DNA from: Deminuibacter soli
Lineage (GTDB): Bacteria; Bacteroidota; Bacteroidia; Chitinophagales; Chitinophagaceae
Direction: 5' to 3'
Assembly (NCBI RefSeq): GCF_003412455.1
Contig: NZ_QTJU01000005.1
Coordinates: 1-64,000 of the forward strand
Length of the DNA: 64,000 bases
In this document: positions 45,151-53,263 of the stretch, piece by piece
Layout of the letters: each line of letters opens with the position of its first letter
Position numbering within the stretch: the first letter of the stretch is position 1
Notes under the pieces: model-generated
The model's database searches: none
Told to the model about the DNA's origin: nothing
Seen by the model: only the letters and a program-made list of their open reading frames with translations
Program-made: the position numbers and the translations under genes

Positions 45151-45687
45151 ATGGACAGCATCAATCAGCAACAGCCCGAACAAAACCGGGAAAACCTGCA
45201 GGGACAGGCGGCAGCAGCCAAACTAAAGGAACTGGGTGAAAAAGCAAAGAGTTGCTTCTTCTGCACACGCATTACCACCGGCGAACCATTTGCAACACGC
45301 CCCATGTCTGTACAAAAAGTAGATGACCAGGGTACCTGTTGGTTTTTAAGCGCAACAGACAGTCACAAGAATGCAGAAATTATTACCGATCCTGCTGTAC
45401 AGCTGTTATTCCAGGGAAGCGCCCATTCCGATTTTTTAACCCTGTACGGCAAGGCAAGTGTTAACCAGGATAAAGAAAAAATAAAAGAGTTATGGGAACC
45501 CATATTAAAGACCTGGTTCACCGAAGGCATCGACGATCCGCGCATATCCGTAATACAATTTGTACCCGAAACAGGTTATTACTGGGATACCAAACACGGT
45601 GAGTTTGTAGCCTTTGCCAAACAGGTAGCAGGTGCAGTAATGGGTAAAACACTTGATGATTCCATCGAAGGCACATTAACCATCTAA
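45151..45687 (+). CDS. Pyridoxamine 5'-phosphate oxidase-like (general stress) protein
   Basis: This 178-residue protein has the split-barrel FMN-binding fold of the PNPOx-like family, with the opening block KSCFFCTRITTGEPFATRPM and the later CWFLSATDSHKNAEI. Relatives are called general stress protein 26 and bind FMN or a similar cofactor; their substrates are mostly unknown. Length and motifs are complete and there is no signal peptide. It precedes the fasciclin gene by 84 bases in the same direction; they may share a promoter. Confidence 0.88.
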   Translation: MDSINQQQPEQNRENLQGQAAAAKLKELGEKAKSCFFCTRITTGEPFATRPMSVQKVDDQGTCWFLSATDSHKNAEIITDPAVQLLFQGSAHSDFLTLYGKASVNQDKEKIKELWEPILKTWFTEGIDDPRISVIQFVPETGYYWDTKHGEFVAFAKQVAGAVMGKTLDDSIEGTLTI

Positions 45688-45771
45688 AACTTATTTTCTG
45701 TTTTAAGATCCGTCCATAGTCAAGCGCCGTATATCAACCTGACCTGACATCTTACAACAAAAAATAAGAAA

Positions 45772-46335
45772 ATGAAACGCGTAAAATTGTTAGCCATTGT
45801 ATTCATTGCATCGCTGGTATCCAATGCCGGTATAAGCCAGGGCATTCAATCAGAGAAAACGGTACAGGTAGGCGGAGCGCCTATGTATCCTTCCAAAAAC
45901 ATTGTAGAGAATGCCGTTAACTCAAAAGACCATACTACGCTGGTAGCAGCAGTAAAAGCTGCCGGGCTGGTAGAAACATTGGAGGGCACTGGTCCGTTCA
46001 CCGTGTTTGCTCCTACCAATGCAGCATTTGACAAATTACCTGCAGGCACAGTAGAAACACTTGTGAAGCCCGAGAACAAAGCCATGCTTACCAGCATACT
46101 TACTTACCATGTGGTACCCGGCAGGCTGGATTCAAAAGCACTGGCCTCCCTTATTAAACAAGGTAATGGAAAGGCTGAACTTACTACCGTGCAGGGCAGC
46201 AAACTCACTGCTTCCATGAAAGGCAACCACATTGAATTAATGGATGACAAAGGCGGAATGTCAATGGTAACTATCAAAGATGTATACCAGAGCAATGGCG
46301 TTATTCATGTAATTGACACTGTGGTTATGCCGTAA
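45772..46335 (+). CDS. Fasciclin-domain secreted protein
   Basis: This 187-residue protein has a cleavable signal peptide (KLLAIVFIASLVSNAGISQ) and one fasciclin (FAS1) domain. Both conserved FAS1 blocks are seen: TGPFTVFAPTNAAFDKLPAG and, at the end, NGVIHVIDTVVMP. FAS1 domains mediate adhesion or matrix contact. It is probably exported to the periplasm or surface. A terminator follows its stop codon. Confidence 0.92.
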   Translation: MKRVKLLAIVFIASLVSNAGISQGIQSEKTVQVGGAPMYPSKNIVENAVNSKDHTTLVAAVKAAGLVETLEGTGPFTVFAPTNAAFDKLPAGTVETLVKPENKAMLTSILTYHVVPGRLDSKALASLIKQGNGKAELTTVQGSKLTASMKGNHIELMDDKGGMSMVTIKDVYQSNGVIHVIDTVVMP

Positions 46336-46359
46336 GCAACCACCTGTTATGTTACCGAA

Positions 46360-46384
46360 GGGTGCCGGTTACCGGCGCCCTTTT
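46360..46384 (+). terminator. Rho-independent terminator
   Basis: GGGTGCCGG and CCGGCGCCC pair (one G-T pair) around TTA and are followed by TTTT. It sits between the fasciclin gene and the convergent end of the STAND gene. Confidence 0.8.
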
Positions 46385-46402
46385 CTGTTTAGCCGTTTAT
46401 GT

Positions 46403-49400
46403 TTACCAGGGAAACTTCAGGTTGTAGCGCTTTCTCAGGTCTTTGAATGCCTTGCTGTCAGGATCGTAGATGTCTTTACGGCCGCTGAGCCAGCTGTTTA
46501 CTTCTTCAAAATTATCTACGTTAATCAGGCGTTCATTCGCAAATACCGCCAGCATATTGTCACGCACATAATAAATATTTTTACCATTGTTGCTGAAGCC
46601 ATAACAATCGTTCGGTGTTAACACAAAGGTTGCCTTTTTCTTCAGGCTGTCGCTCAGCAGATATAAATACTGGAAACCACTCCTGGCATCCTTGTTGGCC
46701 ATCACCAGCACATCGCCCCCGGTATCATTGTAACGCATGCTTTCTATGCCATACAAACTGGTAAAGGTGTTGATTTTCTGACCGGAAAAGTTCCTGCACA
46801 CAACAGCAGAATCATTCCCAGTTCCTGCCACAGTAATCACCGGCTGTGTCACCAGCAGCTGTTTCTTCAGGTTAAACCCTCTGATTGCTTCGTCGTAAAT
46901 GGTTTGCTGGTAAAACGCACCATCATGGTAGCTGCCCGCCACAATGGTATCGTTGTAGCCGCGTATCAATACGGTTTGTCCGCCCGGCACATCAGCTGCG
47001 TACGCGTAAAATATACCGGCATGAAAAGGCATGGTCACCTGCGGCAGCAAATCGCGCGTTAAAAATACCAGGGTATCGGTGTTTGCATAAATGATGGTAT
47101 CTGATTGGGAGAAATCGGCAAACCCCGACCCGTTAAACGAAACCTCAGGCTTGCCTGATTCGCTAAACAGCCCCACGTTGATTCTACCGTTTTTGGTATT
47201 GGCAATAATCAGCTCTTTGTAGCGCTTCGATAAACTGATGGAGCTGTATGAGCTGGTATCCAGCAGCACAGTTTTTTTGTCTGGTCCCAGCAACCGCACA
47301 CGCCGGTCTTCCCGCCAGCCATTGCGGTTGTATTGCCGGTAGGGAATCACCAGGTTGCCGGATGCTGTATAACGTATGCGGTATGAATCATAATCTGTCC
47401 AGTCGTTCCTGCTCAGGAATTCTTTTACGTACAGGCAACTCAGCCTGTTGCTATGTTTGCCATCGTTTAAAGCAATGGTATCGGTATGGCGGGTATCACA
47501 ATTGTATAATATAAGTTTGGCAGACAGCCCCAGCCCCGATGAATCATTCAGCGCCAGTACAGCGGTATGCCCGTGATTGATGAAATAGGCATAGTCGATT
47601 TTCTTAAATGTTTTTACGACTGTTTTTTGTTTCGTGTTAAACACAGAAAAATCAGCAGATCCCTGCCCGTTGTTCAGCGAATCGTTCCTGATTACTACAA
47701 AACCGGCATCGCCCGAGATATCTGCTTCGTAAGCAGGCAGCAGTTTTGCAGCTGCATTCAGCTGTGCCTGGTAAATGCCAAACGATGCCTGTACAGCTGG
47801 TGTGGCAAAGAGGTCAACGATCTTCTTTTCAATTTTATCCCGGCGTTCCTTGTCGTATCCTTTGTAGTCATACACATACCTGGCCAGCCGAACGGCATCC
47901 AGCTTGTTGGAGATGGTATCGATGCTGGATATAAAATCAATGGCGTAATAGGAATTGGCTACACGAAACGCCCAGATAACACCTGCAATCAGCAGGCCGA
48001 TGATGAGCAGGGAAGCCTTTACCAGGTTGCTGCTCAGCTGCATTTTACGGCTACGCAGAAAGTCGTCATATTCCTGCTTTTGCCCGGCTACCTTGCTGCT
48101 TGCAAAGAAGGCTTTTTCTTCCGGCTTTAAATCCAGCCCGTCTACATATTTCTCCCAGTTTTTTACCGACTGGTAGGGTATTGTTTCCCTGCTTTTGGTG
48201 TAATTGGCGATCTGGAATTTTATGCCGGTGAGCTTTTTGATCTTCGCATCTCGTTGCTGGTAAATTAAACGCGCCAGCACATCGTGCGCCAGCTCAAAGG
48301 TGTCGCCGCTATTGCGCAATATCTGGCTGGAAGCAAAATAATCCAGCGTATCTTTTAACAGCTGCGGATCTGTTTCACGCAGGAACTTAGCTGATTTCTT
48401 CCTGAACTTGTAAAAGCCCTCTTCCACGGTAAAGGCAGCAGGGTTCTTGGTACCCTGGTCGTTTACAAAAGAATCCAGGAAGCTGCTGATAAACGCACCA
48501 GCCGCTATGTCGGGATGCGTTTTTTTCAACTCTTCTTCCAGCCTGCCTTTGCGATCGAGCAGGAACCGCTGCAGCACATCTTTGATTTCGCCAAACTCTT
48601 TGATCTCGTCTCCTGTAAACTCCAGCGGCACGTATTCTTCTGTTCCCTGATAGCCCTGGTCATAGGTTCTCTCGTAGTCTATTTTCCAAAGCTGGTCCAG
48701 GTACACCTGCAGGTAAGGCAACAGCACCTCTCCTTTTTTCGACAGGGCACGCACCATCTGTGCTGTATTTTCTTCAGGGTTTTCAAGTGTGATGTTAAAC
48801 TTGTCGCAGGACTTAACAATGACAGATTGTATCTCTTTCGGCCGCATCGGCTCTATGCGCAGCCGCCTGTCTGATATGCCGGGAATGTCTTTCTCAAAGC
48901 TATCCAGCCAGGCAAAGTATTCTTCACGCATCACGATGATGAAGTGGCAATCGATCTCGCTGTTTAAATCGAGCAGTGCCTGTACGGTTTTGATAAACAC
49001 CGATTTCTCTTCGGGCGTAGCGAGGATCAGGAATTCCTCGAACTGGTCGAATATGATGTAGATGGGGCGCAGTGAAATGCGGGTGATCTGTTTCATGCGC
49101 TCAACGATACGCGTTACCTGTTGCTTTACTTTTACGGCAAGATCCATTACTTCTTCCCGTTCCGGCGCCGGCTGCACCTCGCCCGGCGTTGGGGCCGGGG
49201 CAGGCATGGTCTGGTGCCCGTTGCTGCGCGTAGCGGCATTGGCATAGCTGTTCAGGCATTTCTCCAGCGATGCGTTGATGTCATCACGCCTGCGGATGAA
49301 AAACGGCAGCCAGTCGGTTACGTCAAACTCGTTAGCCAGCCCGCACTGTATAATACTTGTTTTACCGGTGCCTGACTGGCCGTACAACAACACAATCCTG

Positions 49401-49522
49401 TTCTTGCTCACAAAATCGTACAGCAGGTCAACTTCCTTGTCACGACCGAAGAAGAACTCGCGCTCGTTTTTGTCGAAGGGGTCCAGTACTTTAAACGGAC
49501 TTTTCCTGGTAGTCTGCTTCAC
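46403..49522 (-). CDS. Membrane-anchored STAND-type ATPase, partner of a CHAT protease
   Basis: This 1039-residue protein looks like a STAND/nSTAND1-class NTPase, a signal-responsive switch that oligomerises on triggering. After a short leader come FFFGRDKEVDLL, a Walker A GQSGTGKTS (48-56) and a Walker B-like FDQFEE (158-163). A helical region with winged-helix-like content runs to about 490. One transmembrane helix (LLIIGLLIAGVIWAF) lies at about 500-516. The C-terminal 430 residues are beta-rich, with repeats of strand-turn character that resemble a diverged propeller; this would be the sensor. Its start overlaps the CHAT gene's end by four bases, so the two are co-translated. Defence or regulated death is inference from known CHAT-STAND families. 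Confidence 0.85.
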   Translation of the reverse strand: MKQTTRKSPFKVLDPFDKNEREFFFGRDKEVDLLYDFVSKNRIVLLYGQSGTGKTSIIQCGLANEFDVTDWLPFFIRRRDDINASLEKCLNSYANAATRSNGHQTMPAPAPTPGEVQPAPEREEVMDLAVKVKQQVTRIVERMKQITRISLRPIYIIFDQFEEFLILATPEEKSVFIKTVQALLDLNSEIDCHFIIVMREEYFAWLDSFEKDIPGISDRRLRIEPMRPKEIQSVIVKSCDKFNITLENPEENTAQMVRALSKKGEVLLPYLQVYLDQLWKIDYERTYDQGYQGTEEYVPLEFTGDEIKEFGEIKDVLQRFLLDRKGRLEEELKKTHPDIAAGAFISSFLDSFVNDQGTKNPAAFTVEEGFYKFRKKSAKFLRETDPQLLKDTLDYFASSQILRNSGDTFELAHDVLARLIYQQRDAKIKKLTGIKFQIANYTKSRETIPYQSVKNWEKYVDGLDLKPEEKAFFASSKVAGQKQEYDDFLRSRKMQLSSNLVKASLLIIGLLIAGVIWAFRVANSYYAIDFISSIDTISNKLDAVRLARYVYDYKGYDKERRDKIEKKIVDLFATPAVQASFGIYQAQLNAAAKLLPAYEADISGDAGFVVIRNDSLNNGQGSADFSVFNTKQKTVVKTFKKIDYAYFINHGHTAVLALNDSSGLGLSAKLILYNCDTRHTDTIALNDGKHSNRLSCLYVKEFLSRNDWTDYDSYRIRYTASGNLVIPYRQYNRNGWREDRRVRLLGPDKKTVLLDTSSYSSISLSKRYKELIIANTKNGRINVGLFSESGKPEVSFNGSGFADFSQSDTIIYANTDTLVFLTRDLLPQVTMPFHAGIFYAYAADVPGGQTVLIRGYNDTIVAGSYHDGAFYQQTIYDEAIRGFNLKKQLLVTQPVITVAGTGNDSAVVCRNFSGQKINTFTSLYGIESMRYNDTGGDVLVMANKDARSGFQYLYLLSDSLKKKATFVLTPNDCYGFSNNGKNIYYVRDNMLAVFANERLINVDNFEEVNSWLSGRKDIYDPDSKAFKDLRKRYNLKFPW

Positions 49523-51333
49523 GCGATAAATTTTTTGAATGCAACGAATTGCATCCGGATGGAGTTAAACCGGTCCTCTTCACTTTCTATGTTGGGTATT
49601 ACAAACGATTCCTTGGCATTGGTGGGGTCTTTTACGCGTTTGAAATAGATATCCTCATTCACTTCGCCCTTGTAAAACATGATATATGGTAAATCAGTAC
49701 GTTCAATGAATGAGTTGCGGTCAATCACAAACGGCGTAAGGTTCAGGTAATCCTTTACCGTTACCTTGTATTTTTTACGGGCAGCATCAATGGTGGTCAC
49801 ATCGCATTTGAGCAGTATAACGCCCCAATTATCGAGGAAGGAATTAATGTAGTAGTAATTCCATTCATCTTTACCAATGGCCTGCATGCAGCGCACAATA
49901 CGGTGTACATACTCTGCCTTGTCCCGGTTAATATGGCGCAGCTTTAAAATATCGATCTGCTGCACACTGGTTAAGTGATACCGGTGTATAAAACCCAGCG
50001 GCTTCACAAACACACACAATTGCCGTTCAGCCTCGTTACAGAATGCGGCCATACGGTCTTCATTCACCACTTTCTTCGCAGTTCTTACGCGCAGGTGATA
50101 GAGGTAATCGCAGGCATTTTTAAAGTCCTGGTCAAACTCAAACAGGTCTTTCAATATATCCTGTTCATCAATAAACTGGCGGATGCGTGCATTGGGTAAA
50201 TCTACGTTGCGCAGGTATTCCCTGATGGTTTGTATCAGCGGTATGTAGTTGTAGGTTTCCCTGTCAATTTTGTCGGGGTTAAGGTAGGTACGCAATGCAG
50301 TTTTCAATTCATCACTCAGTACAAAGTCCTGGTCGAACTTAATGTACAGTTCCCATATCTGCGCAATCATAATAATGCCGAGAAACTCCGTGGTGGTCTG
50401 AAACAGCTGTGCAATCTGCTTCAGCCGTTTAAAACCCATTACATCATAACCGCTGCCTTCGGTTTCGGTGATGGGGCAAATGAGCTTTTGCAGGTGTATG
50501 CCAATCGGGAACGGGATGCTGTTAACAATGGCAATCTGTTTGTCATTGTCCTGTACCGGTATATTATTTTGCTCGCGTTCAAAGTAATCGATGATACGCG
50601 GGTTGCCTGCCGCCTGGAACGATTCAAACAGCGTTTTGATGAGTTCATTGTTGGGCTTGGGATAAATGGCATAGGCAGGCTTAACAGGAATGGGATTGAT
50701 GGAAACAGCATCATCGTTCAGCGCATCCAGCCGCCACAGCGGCGCATCGGGATTGTGTGCAGGTTCGCTGTAATCTGTTACCAGGTGCCTGAATCCCTGT
50801 TCGCCCGGGAGGACTTGCTGCGTAAGCGGTGCTGCGGCACGCAGGGCTTCCTTACAGGCATCTTCAATGGTTTCATCGTTTTTCACCAGCTGCTCCCAGA
50901 AGCTCACGGAAAAGTTCCTGGCGCTCACGTCTTCCACCGGGGCACTGGTGGCAATAACGGCAGGCACCCCAGCATCCAGCAGCAGTTTTGTTTGTGCATA
51001 CGTAGCGCAGCCGTTTAATACCACCAGCTTCAGTTCGTTTTCTGCACATACTTTCAGCTGTGCAGCCATTCCCGGTGCATACAAAAACTGTTCGTTCATC
51101 TGCAACTGGTTACTGCCTGCATGCCCGCTGAAGTGAAAGATGATGAGATCACGCTCGTACCTGCGCAGCAGGCCGGCAGTGCGTTCCGGTGTGGCAAATG
51201 CTTCCAGGTGCACGATATAATCACCGGCAATATAACGTTCACTCAGTATGTCGTTGAGTTCATTGGCTTCTGCCGTAAGGTTGGGCAACGGGTTCTGGTA
51301 ACTGTTGGCAAATGCCAGTAATATCACTTTCAT
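49519..51333 (-). CDS. CHAT-domain caspase-like protease
   Basis: This 604-residue protein begins directly with a CHAT domain, a caspase-like cysteine peptidase fold (about 1-170). The catalytic dyad is intact: His71 in FHFSGHAGSN and Cys109 in LVVLNGCATYAQ. The remaining 430 residues are alpha-helical with no motif that I recognise; they may bind the partner or a target. There is no signal peptide, so it should act in the cytoplasm. It is the first gene of a two-gene unit and overlaps the STAND ATPase gene by four bases. A trigger sensed by the partner could activate this protease. Its own substrates are not visible nearby. Confidence 0.88.
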   Translation of the reverse strand: MKVILLAFANSYQNPLPNLTAEANELNDILSERYIAGDYIVHLEAFATPERTAGLLRRYERDLIIFHFSGHAGSNQLQMNEQFLYAPGMAAQLKVCAENELKLVVLNGCATYAQTKLLLDAGVPAVIATSAPVEDVSARNFSVSFWEQLVKNDETIEDACKEALRAAAPLTQQVLPGEQGFRHLVTDYSEPAHNPDAPLWRLDALNDDAVSINPIPVKPAYAIYPKPNNELIKTLFESFQAAGNPRIIDYFEREQNNIPVQDNDKQIAIVNSIPFPIGIHLQKLICPITETEGSGYDVMGFKRLKQIAQLFQTTTEFLGIIMIAQIWELYIKFDQDFVLSDELKTALRTYLNPDKIDRETYNYIPLIQTIREYLRNVDLPNARIRQFIDEQDILKDLFEFDQDFKNACDYLYHLRVRTAKKVVNEDRMAAFCNEAERQLCVFVKPLGFIHRYHLTSVQQIDILKLRHINRDKAEYVHRIVRCMQAIGKDEWNYYYINSFLDNWGVILLKCDVTTIDAARKKYKVTVKDYLNLTPFVIDRNSFIERTDLPYIMFYKGEVNEDIYFKRVKDPTNAKESFVIPNIESEEDRFNSIRMQFVAFKKFIA

Positions 51334-51842
51334 AAGTTCATTTTAAGAAGCAATAAAAAAGGGAATCGCAATGCTGACTACAACCCGGTTTGCATAGATT
51401 TCACAACACAACTGGCTTTACCGCCGTAACACAGCGAAAGACAGCAGTAAAACAATAGTTGTTTAAGAAAACAGGTATATATAACGGAGAAGAATGTCCT
51501 TTTCGTGGTTAATCATACAAGCAATACAGCAATAACCTGGCACCAGGCACTTACCCGGCTTCCATTTTCCGACACCAGCGAACTTGTGAAAAGTATTCAT
51601 GTATAACCAGTTTTAGTTTTGGCAATGCATAAAGCCCATTCGTACATACAATAAACAACAATTATCCAAAACTGGCGGGAGTGTTATACTGACAATACAA
51701 TATACCGTTTTTATCTGACACTTGCAATAGGCCGCCTATAAAACCCTGTGCAGGCTTTTGGCTGTTAGCAGATAGCTGTTAGCCTGAAAATACAAAGGGC
51801 GCCGTTACCGGCGCCCCATTCTATCGTTATGCAAAACAATCA
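51334..51842. other. Intergenic region upstream of the CHAT-STAND unit
   Basis: This 509-base gap holds the promoter of the CHAT gene on the minus strand and the 3' end of the hydrolase gene. I see no gene. Apart from the hairpin at 51797-51816 there is a GCTGTTAGCAGATAGCTGTTAGCC-like direct repeat at about 51762-51784, of the stutter type seen elsewhere. No clear TAnnTTTG element was found. Confidence 0.4.
51797..51816 (-). terminator. Hairpin after the metallo-hydrolase gene
   Basis: GGGCGCCG and CGGCGCCC pair almost perfectly with a four-base loop. Read on the minus strand it is followed by TTTGTATTTT. It lies 27 bases past the stop codon of the metallo-beta-lactamase-fold gene and should end its transcript. 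A near-identical stem follows the fasciclin gene. Confidence 0.7.
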
Positions 51843-53123
51843 TCAGTTTTTGGCTTTTACCTCGTATGGACCGAACACTGCTTTCACGGTTTTGCCCGGT
51901 TTGCTGTCGTCGAGGATGATTATATAGTATTGGTGGCCGCCCGGCAGTACGCGCACCAGGATATGGCCCTGTGTGCTGCGGTATGACTGCTGCACCAGCG
52001 GACCAATAACCAGCTCGTTGGCTTCCATCATATTGGTGGCAAACAGGTCGCGTTTGGCCGTGTACAGGTATGGGGAAATAACGCGTATCAGGGTTTCATG
52101 ACCGGGGTGGTCGGCTGTCCATACCTGCTCTATCCATACTGCCGGTTGTAACGTTTTTACCATATTGGCATTCACCGCGTCGCGGTTGCCGTGGTGATCC
52201 ATGGTAGCCACATCTACCGCACCTACTGCCTGTGCAATGGGAGTTTCTACATCGCGCCAGGCCGCATCTCCCAGGAAAACATTGCCCGGGCAATCGCCGC
52301 CGGTATAATACACAAATGGTCCGTAATGAATCAGCAGTACATTGCTCAATGCATTTTCATCGGGCCATGTTTTGGCATTTGCCGAATCAACCGGTGGGAA
52401 ATGCTGCGCAACACTGCTGTCTTTACCAGTCCAGATAAGTCCGTTCGATTTTACATTCTGCACGCCAAAATCGGGATAGCTGCGGTGCAACAGGTGCACC
52501 TGCGTGGCAGAGCCTGCTTTAAAGTACTGCAGTTGCATGCCATTGGCTGATTGCTCCTGTATAAACGCCTGGTAATTGCTCCAGGTAGTTTTGTAATGGG
52601 TATCCTGCGGCAGGCGGCCCAGGATAGTGCTCATGCTTACCGGGTAATGTTCATCCCGCTGCAACAGGTAATGAAACGGCAACAGCGTGCCTACACCGGT
52701 AATGCCTGTGAGCACGTATTTTTTACTGCTGCTCATGGGCGCACCAGGATAATAGCTGCCGAAATGATCGTCATGAAAATGGGTGATCAGCGCATAGTCG
52801 ATACCCTTATTGTATTGCTGCGGCGCTACCTGCTGAATGTAACCGGCAATCCATTCATACGGATGTTTGGAATTATCCGGCCGCATGGGCGTATTGCGTT
52901 TGGAGGTGGTGCGCGGGTTGGTGGGGTCGAGCTCACCGGCATCTGCCAGCATGGTAGTGCCATCCGGGAAAACAAAATAAGCAGCATTGCCGCGACCGGT
53001 GTTGATGTGGTGGAGGTCGAGGTAACCTTCTTTCCATTCCGGCAAAGGTTTACCTGCTTCGGCTACCTGCGCCTGTGCTGTGATACAGCTTAGCAAGAGC
53101 AGGGAAAGAATTGTTTTGTTCAT
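51843..53123 (-). CDS. Secreted metallo-beta-lactamase-fold hydrolase
   Basis: This 426-residue protein has a signal peptide (ILSLLLLSCITAQAQ) and the metallo-beta-lactamase fold, with the metal motif THFHDDHFG (HxHxDH) at about 115-125. Further metal or loop residues appear in MDHHGNRDA and HPGHE. The DLHHINTGRGNAAYFVFPDGTTML opening resembles ComEC-type and related exported hydrolases. It would act in the periplasm or outside the cell on an unknown ester, phosphodiester or lactam-like bond. It is separated from the TonB receptor gene upstream by a repeat and a terminator, so it is transcribed alone. Confidence 0.88.
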   Translation of the reverse strand: MNKTILSLLLLSCITAQAQVAEAGKPLPEWKEGYLDLHHINTGRGNAAYFVFPDGTTMLADAGELDPTNPRTTSKRNTPMRPDNSKHPYEWIAGYIQQVAPQQYNKGIDYALITHFHDDHFGSYYPGAPMSSSKKYVLTGITGVGTLLPFHYLLQRDEHYPVSMSTILGRLPQDTHYKTTWSNYQAFIQEQSANGMQLQYFKAGSATQVHLLHRSYPDFGVQNVKSNGLIWTGKDSSVAQHFPPVDSANAKTWPDENALSNVLLIHYGPFVYYTGGDCPGNVFLGDAAWRDVETPIAQAVGAVDVATMDHHGNRDAVNANMVKTLQPAVWIEQVWTADHPGHETLIRVISPYLYTAKRDLFATNMMEANELVIGPLVQQSYRSTQGHILVRVLPGGHQYYIIILDDSKPGKTVKAVFGPYEVKAKN

Positions 53124-53135
53124 ATAGCGTGTTTT

Positions 53136-53211
53136 TGTGAGTAGTGAGTGGTCAGTGGTGAGTGATCTTAGCGAGTTTTAATACTCACTACTCACTACTG
53201 ACCACTCACAA
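53136..53211. repeat. Inverted GTGAGTAGTGAG repeat with GCGAGTTTTAAT core
   Basis: The arms are built of GTGAGTAGTGAGTGGTCAGTGGTGAG units on the left and the reverse order of the same units on the right, around GATCTTAGCGAGTTTTAATAC. TTGTGAGT and ACTCACAA form the outer pair. The centre repeats the core found near 1611, 41346 and 33740. It lies between the TonB receptor terminator and the start of the hydrolase gene. Confidence 0.6.
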
Positions 53212-53246
53212 AAAAAATGCGGAATGACTTCATTCCGCATTTTTTT
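53211..53246. terminator. Strong bidirectional terminator
   Basis: A 16-base perfect stem, AAAAAAATGCGGAATG against CATTCCGCATTTTTTT, closes over the loop ACTT. Because both ends are A/T runs, it works in both directions. It lies 18 bases after the TonB receptor stop codon. Confidence 0.93.
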
Positions 53247-53263
53247 ATTAAACCATGATTCGT

